Source: Paeniglutamicibacter sp. Y32M11 (lineage in GTDB: Bacteria; Actinomycetota; Actinomycetes; Actinomycetales; Micrococcaceae). From it: DNA of 64,000 nt. Below, in pieces: positions 19,196 through 31,885 of this stretch (positions are counted from its first letter, which is position 1; each line of letters begins with the position of its first letter). Position numbers and translations under genes: made by a program. Below the pieces are notes generated by a model, which was not told the origin of the DNA, did not search any database, and worked only from the letters and a program-made list of their open reading frames with translations. The stretch lies in NCBI RefSeq assembly GCF_019285735.1, contig NZ_CP079107.1:62001-126000 (forward strand), in the 5' to 3' direction.

Positions 19196-19582
19196 ATGGG
19201 CATCTCCAACACCATGCGCAGCGATACCATTACCCTCTCCGGCATTACCGCGGTGGGCTACCACGGCGTATTTGAGCACGAAAAGCGTGACGGCCAGCCC
19301 TTTACCCTGGACGTGGTGTTGCATACCGACATCCGCCGCGCGGCAGCCAGCGATAACGTCGCCGACACGGCGCACTATGGCGAACTCGGCGAGCTGGTGG
19401 TGACCCAGATTCAGGACGGCCCCTGGGACCTGATTGAGACCCTGGCGGAAAAGACCGCCGCGGCGATTCTTGCCTCTTTCCCCACCGTGATGGGGGTGGA
19501 GGTCATCGTGCACAAGCCCAAGGCACCGATCACCGTGACGTTTAGTGACGTCACCATCCACATTTATCGCGAACGGGAGTGA
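19196..19582 (+). CDS. folB: Dihydroneopterin aldolase
   Basis: Cleaves dihydroneopterin to 6-hydroxymethyl-dihydropterin and glycolaldehyde. 128 residues (or 122 from the second ATG at 19214). Conserved features: ITLSGITAVGYHGVFEHEKRDGQPFTLDV (the typical GxxxxHGVxxxEk pattern), DTAHYGELGELV, LIETLAEKTA with the catalytic-site glutamate, and a C-terminal KAPI segment with the catalytic Lys. Stop overlaps the folK start. Confidence 0.95.
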   Translation: MGISNTMRSDTITLSGITAVGYHGVFEHEKRDGQPFTLDVVLHTDIRRAAASDNVADTAHYGELGELVVTQIQDGPWDLIETLAEKTAAAILASFPTVMGVEVIVHKPKAPITVTFSDVTIHIYRERE

Positions 19583-20079
19583 GTCTGATGGTTTCGTGCC
19601 TGCTGGCCCTCGGTTCGAACCTCGGTGAACGCGCAGGTACCTTGGCCGCGGCAGTTGCCGAGCTGGGCTCCACTCCCGGGATCGAGCTGGTAGCGGTCTC
19701 GGATACCGCCGTGACCAAGCCCGTGGGTGGTCCGGAAGGACAGCCCGACTTCCTGAATCTGGTGGTGCGCATCAATACCAGCCTGGAACCACTGGACCTT
19801 CTTGCCGCGTGCCAGAGCATTGAAGCCGAACACCACCGCACCCGCGAGGTGCGTTGGGGACCGCGCACCCTGGACATCGATGTGATCACCTACGGGCAGA
19901 GTCAAAGCACCGATCCGGTGCTCACGCTGCCACACCCGCGAGCAGCGATCCGCGGTTTTGTGCTGGTGCCCTGGGCCTGGATGGAACCAGATGCACAGCT
20001 TAACGGCCAACGGGTTAGTGAACTTGCCGCGGCCGCGGCCGATACTCCGGAGATCCGTCGCGCTCGGGCGGGGGCCTAG
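19579..20079 (+). CDS. folK: 2-amino-4-hydroxy-6-hydroxymethyldihydropteridine pyrophosphokinase
   Basis: Transfers pyrophosphate from ATP to 6-hydroxymethyl-dihydropterin, making the FolP substrate. Motifs LALGSNLGER near the N-terminus, GGPEGQPDFLNLV, the active-site signature RWGPRTLDIDVITYG and LPHPRAAIRGFVLVPWAWM. The GTG at 19579 overlaps the folB stop; an ATG three codons later (19588) is equally possible. 166 residues. Confidence 0.95.
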   Translation: MSLMVSCLLALGSNLGERAGTLAAAVAELGSTPGIELVAVSDTAVTKPVGGPEGQPDFLNLVVRINTSLEPLDLLAACQSIEAEHHRTREVRWGPRTLDIDVITYGQSQSTDPVLTLPHPRAAIRGFVLVPWAWMEPDAQLNGQRVSELAAAAADTPEIRRARAGA

Positions 20080-20083
20080 AGTC

Positions 20084-20584
20084 ATGAATTCCTTGCGGCC
20101 ACTGTGGGTTTTCACGGTGCTTCTTCTGGGGATGGTTGCCGGTTACGCCAGCCAGATTCTCGCCACCGCTGCCGGCTACCCGGTTCCGCTGCTGCACCTG
20201 ACCTCACTGGTGACCATGGGGGCAGCAAGCCTGTTCACCCTAGTCATGGGCATCCGCATTAAGCGGTTCACCAGTGGGAAGAGCACTAAACGGGTCAATC
20301 CGATCACCGCAGCCCGCACTCTGGTGCTGGCCCAGGCCAATGTTTATGCTGGCACCACCATCGCCGGGTGGCATGGCGGAATCCTCTTGGGCCTGTTTAC
20401 CGCATCCGGGATGGGAAGTATGGCCGTGAAATCATCCTTGGTGATGATCGGTGGCGCCCTGGTGATGGTTATCGTGGGATGGGTTGTGGAACAGTTCTGC
20501 AAACTACCACCGGAAGATCCCTCGCCTCCGGAGGCCAAGACCGAGGGCAAGGACGATCAAGGATATGCAGCAGGAACCAATTGA
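20084..20584 (+). CDS. DUF3180 membrane protein
   Basis: 166-residue membrane protein with four predicted helices in two pairs (WVFTVLLLGMVAGYASQIL; LLHLTSLVTMGAASLFTLVMGI; GTTIAGWHGGILLGLFTASGM; SSLVMIGGALVMVIVGWVVEQF) and a charged C-terminal tail. It matches the DUF3180 family that follows folK in many actinobacteria. Start ATG at 20084, 4 nt behind folK; its end overlaps the next gene by 20 nt. Function unknown; synteny suggests co-transcription rather than a folate role. Confidence 0.8.
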   Translation: MNSLRPLWVFTVLLLGMVAGYASQILATAAGYPVPLLHLTSLVTMGAASLFTLVMGIRIKRFTSGKSTKRVNPITAARTLVLAQANVYAGTTIAGWHGGILLGLFTASGMGSMAVKSSLVMIGGALVMVIVGWVVEQFCKLPPEDPSPPEAKTEGKDDQGYAAGTN

Positions 20585-21077
20585 CCCGCAGGGACTGACC
20601 TGGACCCGAGTGTCCCCCAGCTACACGAAGGTGCGCCTGGTGGGTTGGGGCATTGGTGCGTTGCTGATGCTGCTGGTGCTCTGTCTGCCGTTGGTGCTAC
20701 GCCTCACCGGGGTATGGGCAGGCTTCCCGCTCTGGCTGGCCATCGCCGCCCCCGCGCTCACACTCCTGATCGATATCATTCGCCTGATGCTGATCCCACG
20801 CCAGGTGGCGGCCATCGGTTATGCCGAGCGCGAGGATGATCTGCTGGTGCGCCAGGGCCTGATGTTTCAAAAGGTCCTGGTGATTCCCTACGGCCGGATG
20901 CAATTCGTCGATGTCGCGGTGGGCCCGATCGATCGAATGTTGGGGCTGTGCAAGGTGAAACTCCATACCGCCGCCGCCGATGCCACCGCCGAGATTCCCG
21001 GCCTGCCAATGGCCGAGGGAACGCGTCTGCGTGAGGCACTGACAGCGCGCGGCGAAGCTCGATTGGCCGGACTATGA
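20565..21077 (+). CDS. PH domain-containing (bPH2) membrane protein, small
   Basis: 170-residue protein with two membrane helices (GALLMLLVLCLPLVLRLTG and FPLWLAIAAPALTLLIDII) followed by a bacterial PH-like bPH2 domain (IGYAEREDDLLVRQGLMFQKVLVIPYGRMQFVDV). This is the YdbS-like half of a YdbS/YdbT pair. Starts inside the 3' end of the DUF3180 gene; the stop overlaps the next gene by 4 nt. Function unknown; paired with the larger protein that follows. Confidence 0.82.
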   Translation: MQQEPIDPQGLTWTRVSPSYTKVRLVGWGIGALLMLLVLCLPLVLRLTGVWAGFPLWLAIAAPALTLLIDIIRLMLIPRQVAAIGYAEREDDLLVRQGLMFQKVLVIPYGRMQFVDVAVGPIDRMLGLCKVKLHTAAADATAEIPGLPMAEGTRLREALTARGEARLAGL

Positions 21078-22600
21078 GTGCCGGCCCCACCCCCGACTCC
21101 GGGTTTATTAGCGAATCGGCGCCGGATCCAACCGAACCGTGGCAGCGGGTTCACCCGGCCTCACCGCTGGTGCGCGGCTGGCTGGCGGTCATTGCCGTGG
21201 CCTTCGTCTACGGACAAAACATGCTTTCTTCCCTCGTGGAGGGCGAAGACCCCTATCCGGCACCCGAGGTCGTCTCCCAGACGCCACTCTTGGTGCCGCT
21301 GCTCATTGGCGCAGGCATTTTATTGCTGGTGTTGCTGGGATTCTTTGGCACCTGGTGGTTCACTAAGTACCAAATCACCGACCGGCACGTGAACGTCAAC
21401 TCCGGGATGATTTTTAGGCAGCAACGGCAGGCCCGCATCGATCGAGTGCAGTCCATCGACATTGCCCAACCCTTGGTGGCTCGGATCCTTGGCTTGGCCG
21501 AGCTCCGATTTGATGTTGCAGATTCCGGCTCCTCCGCCATGCACCTATCCTTTGTGAAGCTATCGGTGGCCCGCGATTTGCGCACCACCATCCTGGCGCG
21601 GGCAGCCGGCCATCCCTCACTCCCCGCCGTGCAGGAGTCCGAGAGCGCCGCCGCTGCGGGGCCGGTGGCCGAGTCGAACCCGGAAACCGGCGTCGCGACG
21701 ACACCCTTCGTGGGAACCGACGAGCGCGTGGTGCTCCGAGTGCCCGTCGCTCGGCTGATCATCTCCATGGTCTTACGCCCGGTGAGCATCACCCTCGTTC
21801 TCGGCATTATCGTCGCGGCCGTGCTGATGTCTCTCATCGATGGGTTCACCCCCTTTTACTTGCTTCCCGCTTTCCTGGGCATGGGCACCGCACTGTGGAA
21901 CAACCTGAACACCGGCTACAACTTCACCGCTGCCACCAGCGCCGAGGGCCTGCGCCTGAGCTACGGATTGCTTGATACCCGTCACCAGAGTGTGCCGCCG
22001 GGACGGGTGGCCGCCATCAAGATCAGTGCTCCGCTGCTGTGGCGGAAGCTGGGTTGGTACAAGATGTCGGTGAACGTGGCCGGCATTGGCGGGGACGATG
22101 CCAACGACGGAGGATCACGCAGCGTGCTACTGCCCGTGGGGACCTTCGAAGACGTCTTGGCGGTGCTTTCGGTGGTCCTGCCCGACCCCGGAACAGCAAA
22201 TCCGCGCGCATTCTTCGCCGCTGCGGTCAACGGAGCGGGCACCGATTTTGGTTTCATCACCTCCCCGGCACGCATTCGCCCGCTGGCTCCGTTGGCTCAT
22301 TCCCGACAGGGTTACGCGCTGACCACCACCGCATTGGTGGCACGCAATGGGGCATTGCACCGCACCCTGGCCATCGTCCCGCACGCCCGCACTCAGGGGT
22401 TGAGCCTGAAGCAGGGACCGCTGGCTCGTCGGTTTGCGGTGGCGGACCTATACTTGTCGACCATTGCGGGCCCCGTGACGCCGGTGGTGCGCCAACTGGA
22501 TATTAGGCACGGTCGCGAGCTGTTCCTCGAACAGGCGGATCGGGCGGCTGCCGCACGCAAAACCACGGACTCAAATCATTGGCTGGAAAAAGGAATATGA
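21074..22600 (+). CDS. PH domain-containing (bPH2) membrane protein, large
   Basis: 508-residue YdbT-like protein: several bPH2 modules (first about 95-165, with ITDRHVNVNSGMIFRQQRQARIDRVQSIDI; second after 280, SYGLLDTRHQSVPPGRVAAIKI; third near 410-480, ALVARNGALHRTLAIVPHARTQGLSL) separated by membrane helix pairs. Together with the previous gene it probably forms a membrane complex, by analogy with the conserved ydbS-ydbT neighbourhood. ATGA overlaps at both ends indicate translational coupling. No enzymatic motif seen. Confidence 0.82.
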   Translation: MSAGPTPDSGFISESAPDPTEPWQRVHPASPLVRGWLAVIAVAFVYGQNMLSSLVEGEDPYPAPEVVSQTPLLVPLLIGAGILLLVLLGFFGTWWFTKYQITDRHVNVNSGMIFRQQRQARIDRVQSIDIAQPLVARILGLAELRFDVADSGSSAMHLSFVKLSVARDLRTTILARAAGHPSLPAVQESESAAAAGPVAESNPETGVATTPFVGTDERVVLRVPVARLIISMVLRPVSITLVLGIIVAAVLMSLIDGFTPFYLLPAFLGMGTALWNNLNTGYNFTAATSAEGLRLSYGLLDTRHQSVPPGRVAAIKISAPLLWRKLGWYKMSVNVAGIGGDDANDGGSRSVLLPVGTFEDVLAVLSVVLPDPGTANPRAFFAAAVNGAGTDFGFITSPARIRPLAPLAHSRQGYALTTTALVARNGALHRTLAIVPHARTQGLSLKQGPLARRFAVADLYLSTIAGPVTPVVRQLDIRHGRELFLEQADRAAAARKTTDSNHWLEKGI

Positions 22601-23481
22601 ACATGGGTAAGCCGGGACGCCTAGGCGTAGGCATCATCGGTGCAGGTAAGGTCGGTGCGGTCCTCGGGGCGGCACTGCGCGCCGCCGAGCATCAGATCGT
22701 CGGAGTCCATGCGGTCTCCGAGACCTCGCGTGATCGCGCAGAACTGCTGCTTCCCGGTGTGCCGGTGCTGCAGATTCCCGAGATCCTACGCCGTGCCGAG
22801 CTGGTGATCTTGGCGGTGCCCGACGATGCGTTGGCCGAACTGGTTCAGGGCCTTGCCGATGCGGGCCATTGGCAGGTGGGGCAGTTGGTGGTGCATACCG
22901 CCGGACGTTACGGCACCGCGGTGTTGGCACCGGCCATGGCGGCCGGAGCCATCGGGCTGGCCATCCACCCGGCCATGACGTTCACCGGGATGAGCATGGA
23001 CCTAGACCGGCTCACCGATTGCGTCTTTGGCATCACTGCAGCGAACATGGTGCTGCCGATCGCTCAGGCGCTGGTGGTCGAAATGGGCGGAGAGCCGGTG
23101 GTGATCGCGGAAGACGATCGGGTCAAGTACCACCTGGCCTTGGCCCATGCCTCCAATCATCTGGTGACGGTAGCGGGACAGTCCGCGGGGATTCTGAAGG
23201 GGATCGGGGTTGAGTCCCCGGCCCGGATGCTCTCCGCCCTCATGCGCGCCTCATTGGAGAATGCGTTGGCCTCAGGGGAGGGTGCATTGACCGGACCGGT
23301 GGTCCGCGGAGACGTTCGAACGGTGGCTGCCCACCGCGCGGCGTTGGAATCCGAGGATATTTCTCCCGACACTCGCGAGGGCTATCTAGCCATGAGCCGT
23401 GCCACCGCCCTGCGTGCTCACGCCCGCGGGCTGATCACCAGCCAGCGGCTTGATGACATCCTGGCTGCATTGGGCCAATAG
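22597..23481 (+). CDS. Rossmann-fold/DUF2520 protein
   Basis: 294-residue NAD(P)-binding protein: GVGIIGAGKVGAVLGAAL is the dinucleotide-binding glycine motif, and HPAMTFTGMSMDLDRLTDCVFGITA followed by YHLALAHASNHLVTVAGQSAGIL matches the DUF2520 helical domain. AAAGGA precedes the ATG, which overlaps the previous stop by 4 nt. In actinobacteria this gene regularly stands directly upstream of panC. It resembles ketopantoate-reductase-like or ProC-like oxidoreductases, but the substrate is not known; a role next to pantothenate synthesis is inference from synteny. Confidence 0.85.
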   Translation: MNMGKPGRLGVGIIGAGKVGAVLGAALRAAEHQIVGVHAVSETSRDRAELLLPGVPVLQIPEILRRAELVILAVPDDALAELVQGLADAGHWQVGQLVVHTAGRYGTAVLAPAMAAGAIGLAIHPAMTFTGMSMDLDRLTDCVFGITAANMVLPIAQALVVEMGGEPVVIAEDDRVKYHLALAHASNHLVTVAGQSAGILKGIGVESPARMLSALMRASLENALASGEGALTGPVVRGDVRTVAAHRAALESEDISPDTREGYLAMSRATALRAHARGLITSQRLDDILAALGQ

Positions 23482-23518
23482 GCCCTCGGCGGTGAGTGGC
23501 AAGCTGTGAAGCCAGCGA

Positions 23519-23531
23519 TAAACTGACTTGG
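23519..23531 (+). promoter_or_regulatory. Leaderless promoter of panC
   Basis: TAAACT (23519-23524), exactly 6 nt, then the GTG at 23531. Suggests panC can be transcribed on its own. Confidence 0.6.
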
Positions 23532-24466
23532 TGATCACACCAGCAGATTCCGCCCGTCGAACGCCCCTGCTCGTCCGGAGCGCAGCAGAACTTTCCACCG
23601 CCATCCAGCGCGCCCTCGAGGCTAGCGAACCGCGGGAGGGACGGGCAACACTAGGGCTGGTGCCCACCATGGGCGCATTGCACTCGGGCCATGCGTCATT
23701 GGTGTCCACCGCCAGGGAGCAAAATGATGTCCTGGTGGTCAGTATCTTCGTCAACGAGCTGCAGTTTAATGACCAGGCTGATTTCAACCGCTACCCACGC
23801 ACTCTTGATGCAGACGTTGAGCTGCTGGCCCGCGCCGGTGTCGACATTGTTTTTGCTCCGGAGGCGACGGAGGTTTACCCCGATGGCCGCCCGCTCATTA
23901 AGATTGATTCCGGGGACCTGGGCCTGAAGTTTGAGGGTGCAGCGCGCCCGGGACACTTTGACGGGATGCTGGCTGTGGTGGCTAAGCTGCTCCACTTTGC
24001 CATGCCACCTGCCGCGCTGGGGGTCCCCACCGCTTATCGCGCCTACTTTGGCCAAAAGGACGCCCAGCAGCTGGTGCTCATCAAACGCATGGTGGCTGAT
24101 CTGAACTACCCCGTCGAAATTTGCTCGGTTCCGATCATCCGCAGCGCAGAGGGTTTGGCCCTTTCCAGTCGCAACCAATTCCTGACCGCCGAACAGGCTC
24201 AAGCCGCCTTGGTCATTCACCGAGCTCTGAGCTTAGTGAGGGAACGGGCGGATAGGCACGAACCGCTCTATCTGGAGGATGTAGCGGGATTATTTGCCAT
24301 GGAACCGTTGGTTGAGCTGGATTACTTTGAATTGGTTGACCCGCGGACCTTGCAGGAGCTGGCCTTCAATTGCCAAGACACCCCCTTCACCGGTGAGGGC
24401 CTTCTGCTGGTGGCGGCGAAGGTCGGCGAGGTACGGCTCATCGACAATATGACCTTGGGCTACTGA
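23531..24466 (+). CDS. panC: Pantothenate synthetase
   Basis: ATP-dependent ligation of pantoate and beta-alanine to pantothenate. 311 residues from the GTG at 23531, where the promoter spacing points. The nucleotidyl-transferase motif LHSGH puts the HxGH histidines at 51 and 54; further signatures are [36 protein letters not shown] and the KMSKS-equivalent [11 protein letters not shown]. No panB or panD is in the window. Convergent with the next gene. Confidence 0.96.
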   Translation: MITPADSARRTPLLVRSAAELSTAIQRALEASEPREGRATLGLVPTMGALHSGHASLVSTAREQNDVLVVSIFVNELQFNDQADFNRYPRTLDADVELLARAGVDIVFAPEATEVYPDGRPLIKIDSGDLGLKFEGAARPGHFDGMLAVVAKLLHFAMPPAALGVPTAYRAYFGQKDAQQLVLIKRMVADLNYPVEICSVPIIRSAEGLALSSRNQFLTAEQAQAALVIHRALSLVRERADRHEPLYLEDVAGLFAMEPLVELDYFELVDPRTLQELAFNCQDTPFTGEGLLLVAAKVGEVRLIDNMTLGY

Positions 24467-24479
24467 ACTACTAGAAGTG

Positions 24480-25505
24480 TTAGGCGGTGCCGGGGCGATC
24501 CCAACGGTGCGCCGCCTCCTGGAGTACCGCGCGGAAGGCCGAAAGGTCCGCGATGATCTCCGCGGCGCTCTGCCCTACCGTTGAGAGCCCGGCCGACTGG
24601 CCGGCATATACCGGAGCCAGTGTTGGGTCAGCCTTGTCGCGGGCGGCATTAACGGAGTTGGTGAGTGTCTCATCAACGGCAACCGCGGCACTGAGGTCCT
24701 CAATGCGCTCGGCCCACGCGTCACTGAAATTGTTGCGGAGGGCTCTCCCACCGAATTCCGAGGGCCACGCGATGCGTTGGGCAATATCAAAGGCCCGTGT
24801 ATATACGGTGTCATCCACTCCTGCCGCTCCGATTGCCTCCTTGATATTGTGCTGACTCATGGATTCGTTGGCGGCAGCAAAGCGTGTGCCGATCCAAGCG
24901 GCAGATGCGCCAGCGCCCAGCACTGCCGCAACTCCTCTGGAAGTGGCCAGTCCGCCGGCAGCTATGACCGGCTTGCTGGTCTGCTCCAATGCGAGCTGGA
25001 GTAAGGGGAGTGTGGAGACCTCGTTGCGCCCGTGTCCGCCGCCCTCATTGCCACGGCAGATCACTACATCGATGTCCTCTTCTAAGGCGCGGGACAGATC
25101 GGCCGCATTTCCGACCTGCATACCTACCAGCGCACCGGAGTCATGGGCCAGTGCCGCGGCCGGGCCAGGCTCCCCAAAACTGATGCAGACAAAGGCAGGA
25201 TTGTGGGCTAGCACCTGGCGTAGCGGATCCAAGGAGCCTTCCAATACCCATGCCATGAGCCCAGCCCCCCATTTATGTCCGGCGGCGGCCGCTAGCGAAG
25301 CTTCCCGATCGATCCACTCCGCGGTGACATTCCCTCCGAGGCCGAGCATGCCGAACCCGCCAGCCGCCGAAACAGCAGCGGCAAGTGCTCCGCCGGCGGC
25401 CCCGGCCATGGAAGCGTTAAAGATCGGCTCGGTGAAACCGAGCGCATCCTGTAGTGAGTCATTCCGGTGTGTGCTGGTGGAGAGCTTTTCTGGAAGTTCA
25501 GGCAT
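24480..25505 (-). CDS. Nitronate monooxygenase / 2-nitropropane dioxygenase-like flavoprotein
   Basis: FMN-dependent TIM-barrel oxidoreductase of the NMO/2NPD family. 341 residues; features are the N-terminal PIFNASMAGAAGGALAAAVSAAGGFGMLG, the VICRGNEGGGHG motif (GxEGGGH, flavin site) and KPVIAAGGLATSRGVAAVLGAGASAAWIGTRF (phosphate-binding loop). The ATG at 25505 is 6 nt behind TAGACT (complement of 25512-25517), so it is probably leaderless. Family members act on nitronates or other small substrates; specificity cannot be read. Last gene before the rRNA region. Confidence 0.87.
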   Translation of the reverse strand: MPELPEKLSTSTHRNDSLQDALGFTEPIFNASMAGAAGGALAAAVSAAGGFGMLGLGGNVTAEWIDREASLAAAAGHKWGAGLMAWVLEGSLDPLRQVLAHNPAFVCISFGEPGPAAALAHDSGALVGMQVGNAADLSRALEEDIDVVICRGNEGGGHGRNEVSTLPLLQLALEQTSKPVIAAGGLATSRGVAAVLGAGASAAWIGTRFAAANESMSQHNIKEAIGAAGVDDTVYTRAFDIAQRIAWPSEFGGRALRNNFSDAWAERIEDLSAAVAVDETLTNSVNAARDKADPTLAPVYAGQSAGLSTVGQSAAEIIADLSAFRAVLQEAAHRWDRPGTA

Positions 25506-25517
25506 GTTTATAGTCTA
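25506..25517 (-). promoter_or_regulatory. Leaderless promoter of the nitronate monooxygenase gene
   Basis: On the minus strand TAGACT, 6 nt, ATG (complement of 25517 down to 25503): the same TANNNT-N6 geometry as other genes in this window. Confidence 0.6.
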
Positions 25518-25774
25518 TGACCCACTCGCGTGCCGGCTGTGATGCAGCGCTCAATGACGATTTTTTGTCCAGATACTTCGAAACTCGGACACAAAATGCT
25601 GGTAATCCGGGGTTTTTCGGGGGTTTTTGGTGCTTTGGTGCGGGTACTCGTCGTTTGGACAATGGTGCCAATGACGCGTAGAGTTATTTCTCGCACCGAG
25701 CACTGCTTGCTAGCCCGAAAGGGTGACTGGCAGTCCGGAATGCGATGAATTCCATTTGAACTTCGGAAGTCGTT

Positions 25775-25804
25775 TTGACTTTGTTGTTTGATTCGGACTA
25801 AGAT
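25775..25804 (+). promoter_or_regulatory. Promoter of rRNA operon 1
   Basis: TTGACT (25775-25780), 18-bp spacer, TAAGAT (25799-25804), upstream of a leader that begins with a GTTGCTCCAGAACGAAGCG element also found (one base different) in front of operon 2. A near-consensus sigma-70 type promoter. Confidence 0.75.
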
Positions 25805-26052
25805 TTAAAAGTTGCTCCAGAACGAAGCGGCCGGAACATTGTTTTCTGGTGGTGGTGTTGGAAGTGTCTGTTGTTTGAGAACTCAATAGTGTGCCAAGTT
25901 TGTTGATACCAATTTATTTATTTTATTGGTGAATGGCTTCAAGGTTTGCACCCCCCGGTGTGGATGCTTGAGGCAATTTGCCAGGATGTTTTTACTTGGT
26001 GCAACCCGGTCGACTTTTTCCAGTTGGCGTGTTGGTTGTGTCTGTATATTTT
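25805..26052 (+). promoter_or_regulatory. rRNA operon 1 leader with boxA-like and pre-16S stem
   Basis: Contains the actinobacterial leader motif TTTGAGAACTCAATAGTG (25873-25890, boxA-like anti-termination element) and TTTGTTGATA (25899-25908), which pairs with TATCAACAAA at 27690-27699 behind the 16S gene to form the base of the pre-16S processing stem. The segment from 25856 onward is repeated in operon 2. No gene. Confidence 0.65.
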
Positions 26053-31300
<5,248 letters not shown>

Positions 31301-31311
31301 AAACACCATTA

Positions 31312-31331
31312 CCACCGAACATGTTCGGTGG
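31312..31331 (+). repeat. Perfect 20-bp palindrome in the 23S-5S spacer, operon 1
   Basis: CCACCGAACATGTTCGGTGG. At the same place operon 2 has an unrelated hairpin-forming sequence (about 43421-43447). It is inside the pre-23S stem region. Confidence 0.8.
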
Positions 31332-31485
31332 TTGGCAAGAAACGCTGCGTCCACTATACGGTCCCGAAACAACAAACCCATTTGTTTTTCGCGGAATCAA
31401 CAACATATACAACCACTATTGTGGTCGTAACCCATAGATTCACCACCCCTGGGCAGAAATGTCGCATGTAGGGGTTGGTACTAGA

Positions 31486-31602
31486 GTTACGGCGGTCATA
31501 GCGTGGGGGAAACGCCCGGTCCCATACCGAACCCGGAAGCTAAGACCCACTGCGCCGATGGTACTGCACTCGGGAGGGTGTGGGAGAGTAGGTCACCGCC
31601 GG
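31486..31602 (+). rRNA. rrf: 5S ribosomal RNA, operon 1
   Basis: About 117 nt: GTTACGGCGGTCATAGCG at the 5' end pairs with the CACCGCCGGAC 3' end; internal CCCGGTCCCATACCGAACCC is the conserved 5S loop. Identical copy in operon 2. Confidence 0.95.
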
Positions 31603-31616
31603 ACAATATTTTGTTC

Positions 31617-31652
31617 CGAAACCCTCAAACACTGACGTGTTTGGGGGTTTCG
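31617..31652 (+). terminator. Terminator of rRNA operon 1
   Basis: CGAAACCCTCAAACAC / GTGTTTGGGGGTTTCG stem with a TGAC loop and one wobble, directly behind 5S; the same structure is at 43728-43763. Confidence 0.85.
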
Positions 31653-31683
31653 ATGTTTAACACCCACAAGACCACTCCTTGAT

Positions 31684-31730
31684 GGGGTCGGGTTCTGTCG
31701 GCTCACACCGACAGAACCCGACCCCTTTTT
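31684..31730 (+). terminator. Second strong terminator behind rRNA operon 1
   Basis: Perfect 18-bp stem GGGGTCGGGTTCTGTCGG / CCGACAGAACCCGACCCC, loop CTCACA, then TTTTT. Absent behind operon 2. It stands between the operon and the nested insertion sequences. Confidence 0.9.
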
Positions 31731-31766
31731 GCGTTAAGCAGACTCCCGCAGCACTCAAAGCCCTGG

Positions 31767-31774
31767 CCACACCA
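31767..31774. repeat. Target duplication of the outer IS1249-type element, left copy
   Basis: CCACACCA, identical to 34430-34437 at the other end of the element. Confidence 0.85.
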
Positions 31775-31877
31775 GGCCTATAGGACAAAAAGTGTGTCTG
31801 CCCCGGGTGTGTCACCCGGGGCTTTCTCATGTCAGGGCACGGTTTAGCAGGGCCGGCCGGCCCATCCCTTCCTGGCC

Positions 31878-31885
31878 CAAAGACC
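31878..31885. repeat. Target duplication of the inner IS1249-type element, left copy
   Basis: CAAAGACC, identical to 33211-33218 on the other side; it lies in the 3' end of the outer transposase gene. Confidence 0.88.
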
